From positions 69,491,595 through 69,555,594 of the forward strand of contig NC_083601.1 in NCBI RefSeq assembly GCF_029168945.1: a stretch of DNA of 64,000 nucleotides, written 5' to 3'. The stretch comes from Cannabis sativa (lineage: Eukaryota > Streptophyta > Magnoliopsida > Rosales > Cannabaceae). The notes beneath the pieces are model-generated. The model saw nothing but the letters and a program-made list of their open reading frames with translations. It had not been told where the DNA came from and made no database searches. Below are positions 22,801 to 35,472 of this stretch, in pieces (within the stretch, counting starts at the first letter, position 1; each line of letters opens with the position of its first letter). A program made the position numbers and the translations under genes.

Positions 22801-24726
22801 AAATGTATATAGATACTATAGATACTATACTGCTCTACCTATATTATATATAACTAATTAATAATTCACAATTTACGGTGATGTTTAAAGAAATTTAACT
22901 TTACTAATTTTTATATAATTTCTATTTAAATAATAAAAAAAATTAAGTGTATAAAATGAGTCAGGTCTATATGTATATGTATTTACAAAATTTCATTTTT
23001 TATAATAAAAGTCCGATATGGTTCATATAACACTCTTTTGTATATTCCGATCATTTAAAATTATTCTCATCATTATATATTGCCCGTTATCATTACCGTA
23101 TCTCACTAACTCACTATTATTTTGTCTCACCAAAAAGTTTACCCTATACATAAAACAAATCAAGCAATGAGTTAATATTATTCAATTTGTTTTTTTGAAT
23201 AATATGATAAGTTAGGTGTATGAATAGATCGAACTTGACCTGTATTTACCATTTTTTTTTAATAAAAGTCTAACATAATTTGTATAACACTCTTTTATAT
23301 ATCCGGATCATTCAAAATTAATGTCACCACTGTATGTATATCACTCATTGTCATTGCATCATTTTATACATTATATGAATTATTAAATAATAAAATTATT
23401 TTAATGAAAAATATAAATTACATAAATACATCATTAATATTACTATTATATAGAGGTATAATTTCATAAAATTATAGAAAATTATAAATATTCCTAAACT
23501 TAATAAAATCCTAAATTTAATAAATAATACATCCATCATAATTTTCACTCTTAGCCGATTTCCACAACGCAACAAAAATTCATATAAAAATTATTTAAGT
23601 GGAAAAAATAATTTCTTTATTGTTATAATTGGTTTTTTCTCTAACCTTAGTTTTTTTCTATTAATTTCATAATTTGATAATTAATTTTCTCTACTATTTT
23701 AATTCTTTTCTCATAGAGGTTGAGGTGGCAAAACCGGATTTCAACACGGCCACATGAACACAAACACCACAACTTACAAGTTATGGTTAGAAAAATTAGG
23801 CGCGAGTCAAAAAAAATAAATCGACACGACTTATTTTAATACGAACTTGACATGTTTGACACATTTTTTTTAAATAAAAAAGATTAATAATAAAGTTGTA
23901 AAATTATATATTTATGTATCATTTGGTAACACTTTTTTAATCATTTTTCAGTTTTTAAAATTGGAAAAGTGAAAATATTTTTGAAAAACATGTTCTATAA
24001 AACTGTTTTCACTTTTTAATTTTTTAATTGAAAAATTAAAATTTTGAAAAAACAAATCACTTTTATTATTTTTTTAAATAGTTTTTTTAATCAATGTTTT
24101 GGACTCCGAGCAGATTTTGACCAAACTCAAACCTGGTCCTAGCCTTGGTGCCGAACCTAGCACCCTACCCGAACCCAGACCCGACTTAAACAAAATAAAA
24201 ATAAACTTTACAGAATACAATTTTATTTTCTGTTTTTAAAATTGAAAAATAAAAGTTGTTATAGAACGCATTTTTATTTTTCAATAACAAAATTTTTAAA
24301 AATAAAAATTCTACTTTCATTTTTGTGATTAAAAAATTAGAAAACAAAAGTGTTACCAAATAGCACCTTAATAATCCAATATTAAGTTAAAAAAATAATT
24401 TAATTAATTTTTTATAAAAGAAATCAAAAATATTTTAAAATTTTTATTTTTTTATGATATATAAAAACTATATATACATAGTATATATAAGTTTTTTAAT
24501 AGATACATCTACATTTTTCTTAACTCCAGTAATAGAAAAATAGGTCAAAGTAGGTTAACACGAATATAATATGATTTTTTATGCTTTGGGTTAGGATTAA
24601 GAAAATTAGACGCAGTTTAAAAACGAATTGACGCATCTGACACGAAATATAAAAGCATATTAACTAAAATATATAACACGAATACGATTTTGTCACTCTT
24701 ACATAGTTAATCCAACATTCTTATAC
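22801..24726. other. AT-rich intergenic DNA, no gene seen
   Basis: No ORF of note on either strand. There is a diverged direct repeat (about 22980-23060 and 23245-23330, sharing AATAAAAGTC and TATAACACTCTTTT), and a stretch (23740-24700) with phrases such as ATCGACACGACTTATTTTAATACG and ACGAATATAATATGA that looks like old, unclassified repeat DNA. Confidence 0.5.
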
Positions 24727-24754
24727 CGCACGCGAAGCGCGGACTGTTTCCTAG
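24727..24754 (+). mobile_element. Helitron-like 3' terminus
   Basis: A short GC-rich hairpin-capable run (CGCACGCGAAGCGCGG) followed by eleven or so bases and CTAG before a T. Plant Helitrons end with a small hairpin and CTRR inserted before T. No matching 5' TC end could be fixed, so only the end is annotated. Confidence 0.4.
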
Positions 24755-24755
24755 T

Positions 24756-26419
24756 TGTATATGTAAAGAAAATATTCTCAAGTGGGTGTGTTATGTAGTT
24801 CAGCCCTGGGTTTTGGTGCAAACTATAACAAGTGATGAGGGGGTAAGAAAATTAGGTTGGGGATGAGAGAACAACGGGGCGACCTGTAAGCCATAAAATA
24901 CGGGTCAAACAGGTGGATGGTACTAGTGCCATTTCCTTACCATCTAAGAAAACTAATTAATTAATAATTGCATTAATATATATATAAATTATATATTTAG
25001 TCACACCTCCAAATTATACAGTGATCAGTACACTGCTTTCCCTCCCTTTCACCACCCACTTTGACATAACACCCCGGCCCTTCACTATCACAACCAAGAA
25101 AAGATGAATAAGTATATAAATATATATATATATATATATTTATATGTATATAATATCAATTGAGTTGAGTTGCATACACATATAATTCAATTTTTTTGTT
25201 ACATATCTAATATATATTAAGCAAAATAAAGGCACAGAGAGGTTTGCTGAAACAATAAAGAAAATGAAACTAATCAATTGGGCATTCAATTAATTATCTA
25301 ATTTATACAATGAAACTTAGATATTATAACATGTTAATTACTTACATATGTATGATACTGTTTTTTTTTCTCACACACTACTTCAAGAGATGTTATATAG
25401 GGTGTTTCAGCTGTCTCAGTTACAGTTGAGAGAGATTAATAACAAAACATTATCTGTTAATGCTTTTGATGATTAATTTAATTATTGCAGACTTAATTAA
25501 TTTCAAGCTTTAATAATAATAATTAACATTTTCTTAAAATTGACAAAAGAAAATGTCAATGTTTCATTTTTCTTGCTCTCTTTTACATATAATTTTATCT
25601 TATATATTATTATTTGATACAAAAATAAAAATATTTCAGTAATATTTAACTGCAGTCAAATATATTGACTATTAATACAAAACTTAGGGTAGTTGAAATC
25701 GATCAGATCATATAATTTTTATGTGTGCGTGCAAAACTGTTGCTTACCCTTTTTGATGAAAAAGTAGGTGAGATTCTAGACTAAATATACCGCCATATTT
25801 TATATACATATATGTATATCTATACACTATGCAATTTATATTTAATCGAGTTAATTATTGTTAGCTTCTTATATATGGTGTCAAGCCTTTTTCTAATGGC
25901 ACTAGCTACACTATTATTTTTTTTCTGAATATTAATAGTCTACAAATTAATAAAAGCCCGAAAAGGTTTAGCAAAAAAAAATCTCTGAAAAAGGACTATC
26001 TCAAATTTTCTAACACATGCATTACTTCCTGATAATTATTAATGACTTATACATACATTTTTTACACTAAATATATTAATGAGTTTTCACAAAAAAGAAA
26101 CCAACGCAACAAACAAAATTAAAGAAGGAAACAAAGATACTAAATTTACACGATTCACACACTTAATTGTTAGGCTACGTCTACGAAGTTATGCATAGTT
26201 TTCATATATTATATGAAATTACGAAAATTGTCTTATGATATCACAATTAATAATTGGTTATATTTATTGTTAATATTTCAATTTTTTTTTATCAATACAA
26301 TTAGCCAAACATTTTGAGCAAACACAGAACTCAGCTAAGGGTAGGGATCATTGGTGCACCAAAACTGCAATAGTACTGCAATCTGTCCCATATATATTTA
26401 TCTTTATTATATATTTATA
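24756..26419. other. Intergenic DNA, nothing recognised
   Basis: Contains an (AT)n tract at about 25115-25140 and several A/T-rich runs, but no ORF, repeat boundary or RNA gene that I can support. Confidence 0.5.
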
Positions 26420-27241
26420 TCTTTATATATTAAAAGTGTCTATCTAACGGCATTTCTTGGTTTAACATTCTTGGTTTAACAGAATATACTTAAAAATAAA
26501 AGAATATTCTGTTAAATTTAACGATTAGGTTTGATCTCCCGTTAAAAAATAAACCCAATAATTAAACCAAAAAATTAAACAATATTTTAAATAAACAATC
26601 TTTTAAATATTAATAATCTCTTTTTAAATTAAAAAAATCATCTTAGCCAAATATCTCTCTAACAAACCTATCTTGGGAGAATATTAATAATTTTTTTATT
26701 TATTTTTTAAAAAAGAAAAATATAGATAAAATATCTAGAAAAGATAATATAAAAGAAGATTGATTGTGTTGGCTTAGAGATTTTTGGGCTTGGGCTTAAA
26801 AAAATAATTAAAAAAAAAGATGAAATGGGCTGTAATTAGTATTTACCTTATATGTTTGTGCTTATTTTTAGTTTTATTTTTAATTTTACCACCAAGAGGA
26901 GAAGGTTGAAAAATATTAGAATATGAAAATATTATTGGTGCTTATTAGTAATTTGCAAAGAATGTGAAAGTCTATAAATATATAGTTGTATAGCTATTAT
27001 TAGATATGAAATGAGATAATAGAACTTTTTTCAATTAGAAAATTAATGTACATTTTACTATTAATAACATACATTATTATAACACAACTATGTTTTACTT
27101 ACTAAATATACTGACACATATTTTATTTTTATAAAAAAAATCGTTCAAATAATTATACTATTTTAATTATTAATTAAAATAAAAAACTAAAATATTAAAT
27201 AAAATTAACACTACGTGGCTTGGCACGTAACAATCACCTAG
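26420..27241 (+). mobile_element. Candidate non-autonomous Helitron
   Basis: The left end is TCTTTATATATTAAAAGTG preceded by A, and the right end is a 6-bp hairpin (TACGTG/CACGTA, 27212-27229) followed nine bases later by CTAG before T. That fits Helitron rules: insertion between A and T, 5' TC, 3' hairpin plus CTRR, and no target duplication. The 822-bp body is AT-rich without ORFs, so it would depend on Rep/helicase supplied elsewhere. Confidence 0.5.
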
Positions 27242-28325
27242 TATATATATATATATATATAAAAAGATGAATTACTTGCGGTTTTCTTACGACAAATCTT
27301 ATATTTATATTGATATAGATATAATTTAGGAAAAGTAGTTAACAATTTTATGGGAACCAGAACAGAGCTGATGTGGCCATTTAGTAATTCAGGTGTAAGT
27401 TATTGATTGTGACAAGAAACTAAAATTAATATATGTTTTCTCATGTGAGAGAATGCTAGCTAGTATAATTAAATATAAGATCTTATATATAATTTAATAT
27501 AACAATTTTTCGCGAGTTAATCAAATTACAATGTGATACGTTTAAAAAGTAGCAATATTATGTTAATAGTGTACCTTATAAAAAGATATCTATATATAAT
27601 CTAATTAACAGCTTTTCCCACCTAGAACCTAGTTAAGTCTTCTTCTAATAGTTTTATCAAAACAAAAAGTCTTCTTCTAATAGTTGTTCACAGAAGCATA
27701 TATATATGTATATAATATGTCCATAAATAATTAAAAGGGACTAAACAATGTATGCACACATAAGTTTTTTTTTGGTTTCAAAATGAACCCTGAGAAAGAA
27801 GCAACAATCACATGCAATCACGAAATCAAATGTTGTATTAATTCAAAAGTCAAAACACATTAAAGGACTCACACGTGAGTTAGCAGCCACAGAGCTGGCA
27901 GTCATTTTGTATACATATTATATAATAATAACCATAATATATATTATTTCTCTTTCCCCTTCCACCATCGACGCTGATCCATGATCAATCCCAGCATAGA
28001 TCAGAGACCTTTAGTTAAGGGTTCTGTTTCTCTGGAAAACAAAATCAACAATATAATATTATTTTTCCTAATCAAAGATGATATCCTCCTACATCAAAGA
28101 TGTTCATAACATTATTATTACCAAAAATTGAGATTTCACCTTACTATATCCCAAATATTATTCATACTAACAATTCCATTCGCCTATTAATAGCACACAC
28201 ACACATAAATATATACTAATATTATTTATATATAGAAGGACCACTTTTTCGATTTATCTTGCCTTTTAAGTACACTCTCCTCTTCCCTTATTTTACTATT
28301 GTCTTTCCCTTCTATTTCCCCCTCT

Positions 28326-28378
<53 letters not shown>

Positions 28379-28424
28379 AACTTCATCGCCATAGCTATCC
28401 GAAGAGATCAGCATGCGAGCTTGA
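27242..28424 (+). promoter_or_regulatory. Upstream region of the LBD gene
   Basis: Sequence features: a G-box core CACGTG at 27872-27877, a TATATATAG box at about 28227-28235, and a (TC)24 tract at 28328-28375. The TATA box lies about 195 bp before the start codon, so the TC tract would fall in the 5' UTR. These are motif matches only; the transcription start is not known. Confidence 0.45.
28328..28375 (+). repeat. (TC)24 microsatellite in the LBD 5' UTR
   Basis: Forty-eight bases of uninterrupted TC, 50 bp before the start codon. CT/GA repeats near plant start sites can bind BPC-type GAGA factors; here that is inference. It is likely to vary in length between individuals. Confidence 0.95.
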
Positions 28425-29601
28425 ATGTCCAGAGAAAGGTAAGTGTACTATTACAAATCTCTTAATCAATAATATTACACCTCTTTATTCTTATAATACA
28501 TTAATTATGTATGTATTAATAATTACTTTTTTCCATAAATATGTATGATATTTTTGTCTGTATTTATTAATCATATAGTCGTCATCAATATTATGGATCA
28601 TTTAATGATGTAGTTGTTGTGTTTTATTATAAACTAGGGAGAGATTTGATGAAATAGGAAAGAAGATAAAGAGAGAATATTCAGCATCATCATCATCATC
28701 AACATCAACAGATGCAGGGGGAGGCCATAATCATCATCATCAACAACAACAGCAACAAATGGGAAGAAGACACATGTTGGGTCCTCCAGGAACCCTAAAC
28801 ACCATTACTCCATGCGCCGCCTGTAAGCTCTTGAGACGAAGATGTGCCCAAGAGTGTCCTTTCTCTCCTTACTTCTCTCCCCATGAACCCCACAAGTTTG
28901 CTTCCGTCCACAAAGTCTTTGGAGCCAGCAACGTCTCAAAGATGCTTATGGTACGTACGTAATATTTATAAATCAATATTAATTTAAACTAATTAACCAA
29001 GTTATCAGTTTATGTTATAATTAATAATTAAATATCAAATGATTTCTATATATAGGAGGTGCCGGAGAATCAAAGAGCAGATGCAGCAAATAGCCTTGTT
29101 TATGAAGCTAACGTGAGACTAAGAGATCCGGTATACGGATGCATGGGTGCAATTTCGGCTTTGCAACAACAAGTTCAATCTTTACAAGCTGAGCTTAATG
29201 CGGTCAGGGCTGAGATACTTAGAAACAAATATAGAGATCATCAACCTAATAATAATAATAACAATCATAATAATAATAATAATAATATAACTCCTAATTC
29301 TACTACTTCTTCTTCTTCTCTTCATCATCATCTTCAACAACATCTTGCTTTGCTATCTTCTTCTTCTTCTAATAATAATTCTCATGGGGCGGCTGTTTCG
29401 GTTGCTGCTCTACCGCCGGTGGGAGCCATACCACAACCACCACCACAACAACCGCCTCCACTGTCTCAAATATCCACAGTACAATCTCTTCCTATTGCTA
29501 CTACTACTACTTCCTCCTCCTCTTCTATGTACACGCAAATTACTACGGCTGATCAGGATTATAACACTATTTCAAGTGAAAATGTTCCCTTTTTTGGTTA
29601 A
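28425..29601 (+). CDS. LBD15: LOB-domain transcription factor, LBD15-like (class I)
   Basis: A nuclear, plant-specific transcription factor of the LATERAL ORGAN BOUNDARIES family. Three exons: 28425-28438, 28638-28950 and 29056-29601; introns of 199 and 105 bp have GT-AG ends and phases agree, giving 290 residues. The LOB domain has the zinc motif C64-X2-C67-X6-C74-X3-C78, the GAS block (FASVHKVFGASNVSKML, residues 92-108) and a leucine-zipper-like L145-X6-L152-X3-L156-X6-I163. The second intron falls right after the GAS block, a usual place in this family. The first exon, only 14 nt of coding sequence, adds MSRERERFDEIGKKIKRE, which I recognise from LBD15-type proteins; starting at ATG 28759 would lose it. 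Low-complexity runs of S, H and Q (residues 20-45) and N, S, H, Q and P (after 175) flank the domain. LBD15 relatives act in meristem and vascular development; that role is by homology. LBD4-like members are the main alternative. Confidence 0.88.
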
Positions 29602-30134
29602 TTAATTATTATTCACGATATATACCTATTTATTTATTTATATATATCCCCCCATTTTCTATATTAATTATATTATGAATAACCACTGAAATAAAAACAA
29701 GGAACATATAATTCGGTCGGATTCATTGGGCTTAATTATATGTATATATTCAGTCCACATGCATTGTGTACATATATATATAATATTTGTTGGTTAATAT
29801 ATGTCTATTAACTAATCCTTAAATTTTTTTTTCTGGCTTACGAGAGGTCCAGTACTCTTTGCCGATGTCTACTTGATAACATATTGTTATTTATTGTACA
29901 ATATGAATGATTTCTTAAAAAATACCATATTCTTAGTTCATTTTCCATTAATTCAGATGTAATACATACACGGTAGTTTAAGCATTAAAGCATGAAGAGT
30001 GCAACACAAGCGTATTTTCACGTGGTATACTGATCATATAATATATATTAAACACTTAATATATATATACATAAATTGCATAATTCAGGTTTTTTTTTTC
30101 TTTTTCGCTTCCATATTATTCTTTAAGTCCAGCT

Positions 30135-30170
<36 letters not shown>

Positions 30171-30684
30171 TCATCTCATTCGTTCATACTATAGTTTCCA
30201 CTACTGGTCACATGCACTATTATAGGAGATATGCATGCAATGTGCATGGTTGACATATATGCATATGCATGTGTACATGCAGCAGTATAAATATATATTT
30301 TTTTATATATGAAAATTGCTTTTAAGTGTTAGTGATAGCTTAATAGTGGTTAAATATATTTTATTAAAGTTATTACATTCAATAGAGATATGTTCACGTT
30401 AAATGGTACTACACACCATTAATACCATATAGTATTTTTCTTCTAATATCATCAAGCTCTGATCTTAATATATATATTATGTGTTTGTAACTAGTATAAT
30501 TACCCATTTGTTTCCTTTTTTCTACTTTTCATGGCTTGACTTTTCAAATACATTACTAGTTAAGAATGTGTACATCATCAATCCGTATTTCAAGTTGTAT
30601 TAAATATATATACATATTCTCTCAATATATATATATCACCTTACTTATATATATATCACTTAACCTTAAGGTCTTAAGGTGTAC
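29602..30684. other. LBD 3' flank, no further gene
   Basis: AT-rich DNA with possible polyadenylation signals (GAATAA at about 29677, AATAAA at 29689) and an (AT)n tract at about 30138-30168. No ORF of interest. Confidence 0.5.
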
Positions 30685-31098
30685 AATACTGTAACACCCT
30701 AACTATCTTAGGCGTATTACGTGATTTTTAAACGTACTGTGCAGCTCGTTGCTAATCAACGAGGTTTATGGAAAAACGTGATTAATTAAAATTTTGCTTT
30801 TTCATTAAACTTACAAACCATTTTGCAAAAAGTCTCGGGATCCCGATTTATAAAAATATTTACAAACGTTTTTACTGTTCAACTTTTACATCAAAATAAA
30901 GTCGTCTAACGACAGTTACAAAATCTCAGCCCTGCTGTCCCGAGGATCGTACGCTCCAGGCCTAACCGCCCCGACATGTACAATCTCATATGCTCGATCA
31001 CGGTCCATCAGCTACAGCCTTGCCTTTACCTACACATGAACATAAACTGTGAGTCGACAGACTCAGTAAGAAAAGCATACTAATATCATACATAAAAC

Positions 31099-31190
31099 TG
31101 ACTGCCGTGTCCAACACGATACTGAGTCCCGCTACTGCCATGTCCAACATGGTACTGAGCACTACTGCCATGTCCAACATGGTACTGAGT
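31099..31190 (+). repeat. Three tandem 33-bp-type repeats in the solo LTR
   Basis: ACTGCCATGTCCAACATGG followed by TACTGAG occurs twice and once in mutated form (CCGTGTCCAACACGATACTGAG). In the mutated copy the first arm changes CAT to CGT and the second changes ATG to ACG, so the CCATGT/ACATGG stem is partly preserved. Confidence 0.8.
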
Positions 31191-31741
31191 TTTGAACGTT
31201 CAGGGGACGGTACTATTGACAAGTATCCTCCTGATCGGTCGAACCGGTCATACTCCGGCTCCTGGTCATACTCCAGCCTGTACCGACGGGATAGGTCAAT
31301 AGCACTGAACCACCAACCAGTGTCAGCCTGATCGGTCGAACCGGTCATACTCCGGCTGCTGGTCATACTCCGGACGTACCGAGCGTGACAGGGTTGGGTG
31401 GTTCGAAGCCTAAATACATATCTAATGTAATCTAACAGGCTTCCTACATGCACGCTAAACATGTAATCTACATATGCATACTGTTATACTAATCTTACCT
31501 GGATTCCGATTTCAGGTGTGCCGGTCAACCTGACTGGAACTGAAGCTGAACGGCGGATTACTGGCTCCTAAACCATAAAAATCACAACGCTATAAGTGAC
31601 ACGCTAAATCACTTCCCGGGGACTAAAACTTGAAACTAAAAGTTTCCCTATCGATAAAAAGCATGGCAATACCCCTAAAAACCCAAAAACGAGGAAAACT
31701 AGGGTTCTGAAAAATCCCCCAACCTAAGCAGACGGTTGCCC

Positions 31742-31813
31742 AACCGGAATTCCGGTTCTGGGAAATTTTGAACCCCCATCCGGAATTCCGGATGCTCAAC
31801 CGGAATTCCGGTT
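31742..31813. repeat. Cluster of three CCGGAATTCCGG palindromes
   Basis: AACCGGAATTCCGGTT at 31742-31757 and again at 31798-31813, and an 18-bp CATCCGG...CCGGATG palindrome at 31777-31794. All three are perfect. The two flank types (AA/TT and CAT/ATG) change in a paired way. Confidence 0.9.
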
Positions 31814-32942
31814 CCTCGCAGGCAGCAAACTAAAAATCTCCTAACTTGACCAATTCGAACCCAATTGATCCCAAACTTTCCAGACCTGTTCTATATGCCC
31901 CAAATAACAATTCCAAGGCAACAAACCTACCCAGAAACTACATACACAAAATTTGCCATTGGAGCTCAAGCTTTGAGTTCCAAACTCAAGCTTGAGCAAA
32001 CCACCTAAACAAGCATGCAAACCAACTAAAACCAACTTAAACTAGCATAATATAACCTCTGAAAACAAACAACAACATCCAGCAATTCACAGAAACAAAA
32101 CATCACATTTTCTTTCAAAATTCATAACTTTTTAACAAAGAAACTAAAAGCTTTGAACACCCTATCTAGCATGCTTCAAACAACTCAAATAACTTTAATC
32201 TAACAAGCTTTAACCTCTGAAATAAGAACTAATTAACAGCAGCAACAACATTCCACAATCACATGCATTCATCATCTTTTTTTTCAAGAAAAACAAGTAA
32301 GAACACAAAGAAAGGTTGAGAACCACTTACAAGCAACTAAGGATCACCAAAAATCTACACAAGAAGGACTTGAATCACCAAGAAAATTCCTCCTCCTTGC
32401 TGCTCAAAGATGGCCGAAAGAGAGAGAGAGAGTGTTTGTGTGTGTGAGTTTTTTGGAATTTCTTTAAAATATGACTAAGTGTTGAATTAAGGGGAAAAAA
32501 GAGTTTTTCACACATTTAACATATTAATTCAGCCAAGATAATAAAAATAAACATTTATTTTTCCCATTTAATAAATCATATAAGACAAAACACTAATGGG
32601 GCAAAAAGACCATTTTGCCCCTCCACCATAAAATCACATAATTCATACTAAAGGGGTATTTTTGGGACATTCTAAATTCCCGGCCATTCCCGACATTCCC
32701 AATGTCTAAAACCCGTCCCCAAAATACTAACATACTAAGTTGTGATTTCTACTGAGCCAAACGCCGCGTTCCAAAATACCGGACACCGGAAATGCGAAAC
32801 ATAAAAGCTACTGATAACATACCCATGCATGTCTGAATTCCATAAATATCAATACTAAATTATTTAAATAGCTATAAATAATTTCATGATTAACATAAAT
32901 AACTGCTAATTTCCAAATTAACTAAGCGGGCTTTACAAATAC

Positions 32943-33667
32943 CATAGCGATGTGTGCCTTATAATTAATTAGCAATTTTTTATATTATTTATTAATTTAA
33001 GATGTGTAATATCAGATAATAATTGCACTAATAATTATATGATATCTTTCTAGTGCTTGAGACTTTAATGTGTTTTTTAGTATTTCTCTACACATAATTC
33101 ATGACCGTAACTTAATTTGAGTACTTCTATTCTTCATGACTGCTAGATGTTTAGGACGACATGAACACTTCTACAGAATTTTTCAATATGAGCACATTCA
33201 TCACGATTAGAATTTTTTGGACTACCGATTTATATCTTTTTTTATATGATCACACTCTGTTAGCGTGTTTTCAAATCTGCAGAAAATGTTAGAAAAAAAA
33301 ATATTAATTTAAAGGCCTTGTGAATTAAATCAGGATTAAATTCTGACAAGTCATGATGATAATCAGATCATAAATTTAATATCACTTCTTGAATATTTGT
33401 TGATAATTGTAAAGATGAGAAGTACACAGCTAGCAGAAGATTATAAATGATTAATTAAGAAGTGCTTTATTTATTTACTTATCATTGCTAGGAAATGGCC
33501 TGCGTGGGAACTAGTTTTTGGAGTTTTTATATATGTATAAGAGAATAATAAAAACAAACCCTACAAGGACCTAACTATGTTGCCACTATTTTAAGTAACA
33601 ACATTTTGTGAAGTAGATGGATCGTGTGTATTAATATGTATTTGTTGTGTAGTAGTAGTCTTTGCCA

Positions 33668-33701
<34 letters not shown>

Positions 33702-34929
33702 TTGTTTACTGAATATATGTTTGGTTTCTTTGGCGTGTACATTTCAGTCTGAGAGAGGTGGATTGGGGAGGAAAAGAAATAACTCCATAAGATGTATCTT
33801 TTTCTTTTATCTATATATAGGGGTACCACTACTAGTCACTATAATAGATATAGATTTTAATCACTCTGTAAGTATAATTCTTAATTCTTGCTTTGGATAG
33901 GCCATAGGTGGACACGTGCAAGCATGCAAGGAGTAGTTTGAATTCTAATTTTAGATTATAAAATGTTTGAATTTAATTAATACTTAAAAATTAAAATACC
34001 TATAAATAATAAGTTAAAATAATCACCACTCAATAATTGTTAATTAATTTATGATTTTTTTGAAAGCAATTTATGATCTTAATTTATATATAATTTATAA
34101 TCACAGTGCTTTTCACAAGCATATGCTTTCAGATTTTTCTTTCGTTAGGTCCTTATATCGGACTACTTTCATTTATTTTTTGTTTCTTGATATAATCTGT
34201 TAATATTAAATATATTAATAATACATAACTTTCTTTTTTAAATGTTAAATTAAATATATAGTTGAACAAATTATTAAATGCCAGCAAAAAAGATTCGACC
34301 CAGGTGCTAGCCTTTATAAATATAACATATGTATATATATTTATATATATATTTATACAAAATATGGGTCTTTTTCATTAAACTTTCCCGAGCCCAGATA
34401 TATAGATAGATGTGATGGAATTCGGTCTTCTGTCATGGTTGCTTAAGATAATGGATTCATGTTTGTCTTTGTATATACAGCATCTTTCAATATATTACAC
34501 TTATTCAAATATTTCCAAACTTACGGAAAAGAAAAGATATACATGTATAAATTTAATTTCTTAATCACACTGATCGAGTTTGATTAAATATATATTGATA
34601 AACTAAAAGCTTAAAGAATAATATTAAACTGCACATAGATTTATATATCACAACTAATATTATAGGTTGGAGTGGTATTTATAGGCCGTGTTTGTGTTTT
34701 TTCAAGACTTAGTTATACAATTAAATTTTAAACACATTTATTAACCGTTTCAAAAATTAAAATTAAAATCCCACTTATTTATAAATGAGTTAACCTGACC
34801 TAACCCACTTAATACATTTATATAAAAAGCCATGTTTAAATTAATATATTTATCTCTTATTTAATTAACATAATATAGTTTTCATATAATAAATATATAT
34901 GTGTAATTGTCATACATCAATTTTAGATT
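32943..34929. other. AT-rich intergenic DNA, nothing recognised
   Basis: Holds an (AT)n tract at about 33670-33700 and many TATATA runs. No ORF, TIR or LTR boundary that I can support. Confidence 0.5.
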
Positions 34930-35237
34930 AAGAATAATTGCTTAAAGATATTATTGATGCTTAATATTTTCTTTGGTATCATACTGTAATTGGTATAATT
35001 AAGCATCGAATCTCATATAACTTAGCAAATAGTTTTCAAAGAATATTACTAACTATGAGAAAAGAGATCAGAAAGAAACAGAGAAAAATCAAAATTTTTA
35101 GTATTATTGATACTCAACTGATTTTACAATTGGAGGAGAGAGCTTATATAGCTCGGTTTGGATCAAGAATCTATTGGTTAAAACTAACCAATTTGTAATA
35201 GAAAGAGTACAGCTGTAACAACCATATCTAACTAACA
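34930..35237 (-). mobile_element. Probable 3' LTR of a decayed Copia element
   Basis: On the minus strand, 17 bases after the pol stop at 35254, sequence begins TGTTAGTTAGATATGG (35237 leftwards), as a Copia 3' LTR would, and includes a TATATAAGC box near 35145. The outer end cannot be fixed because no second LTR copy is in the window; 34930 is a guess. Confidence 0.4.
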
Positions 35238-35472
35238 AAACTACCCTAACTAACTAATCTAAAGTTGATTCTATGTTGGAGAAGTGAGTAGGCAGTAGAG
35301 CTTTGGTGAATATGCAAACAAGGTTGTTTTGTCAAGATACATGAAGGAGCTTGATCGAGCCTTGTTGGACCTTCTCTCTGATGAAGTGGCAGTCAATCTC
35401 CACGTGCTTTGTGCGTTCATGGTATTCTCACTAATGTGAATGGCCTGGTGTTGTCATAATAGAGCAGTGGTG

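Larger units (their letters stand above)
30690..32937 (+). mobile_element. Solo LTR of TGTAACG/TGTAACA family, TSD AATAC
   Basis: The 2248-bp unit starts TGTAACACCC and ends GGGCTTTACA, and is flanked by AATAC on both sides (30685-30689 and 32938-32942). There is no internal region, so it is a solo LTR. It is the diverged partner, in reverse orientation, of the LTR at 1-3684. It contains a small tandem repeat (31099-31190), a direct repeat carrying GATCGGTCGAACCGGTCATA (31230 and 31330) and CCGGAATTCCGG palindromes. ORFs inside, such as 30998-31462 on the minus strand, derive from these repeats and show no protein homology that I recognise. Confidence 0.88.

Noticed and set aside
28759..28962. 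LBD gene starting at the ATG at 28759
   Set aside because: The in-frame sequence upstream, joined across a GT-AG intron to an ATG at 28425, encodes a conserved LBD15-type N-terminus.
24981..30200. tRNA, rRNA or snRNA genes in the LBD neighbourhood
   Set aside because: I scanned for cloverleaf arms, B-box-like GGTTCGANNCC and spliceosomal RNA motifs and found none that fit.
31099..31190. CRISPR-like direct repeats
   Set aside because: The units are contiguous without unique spacers and the genome is a plant's.
30998..31462. 154-codon minus-strand ORF
   Set aside because: It is a translation of tandem repeats inside the solo LTR, without a recognisable domain and not conserved in the other LTR copy.
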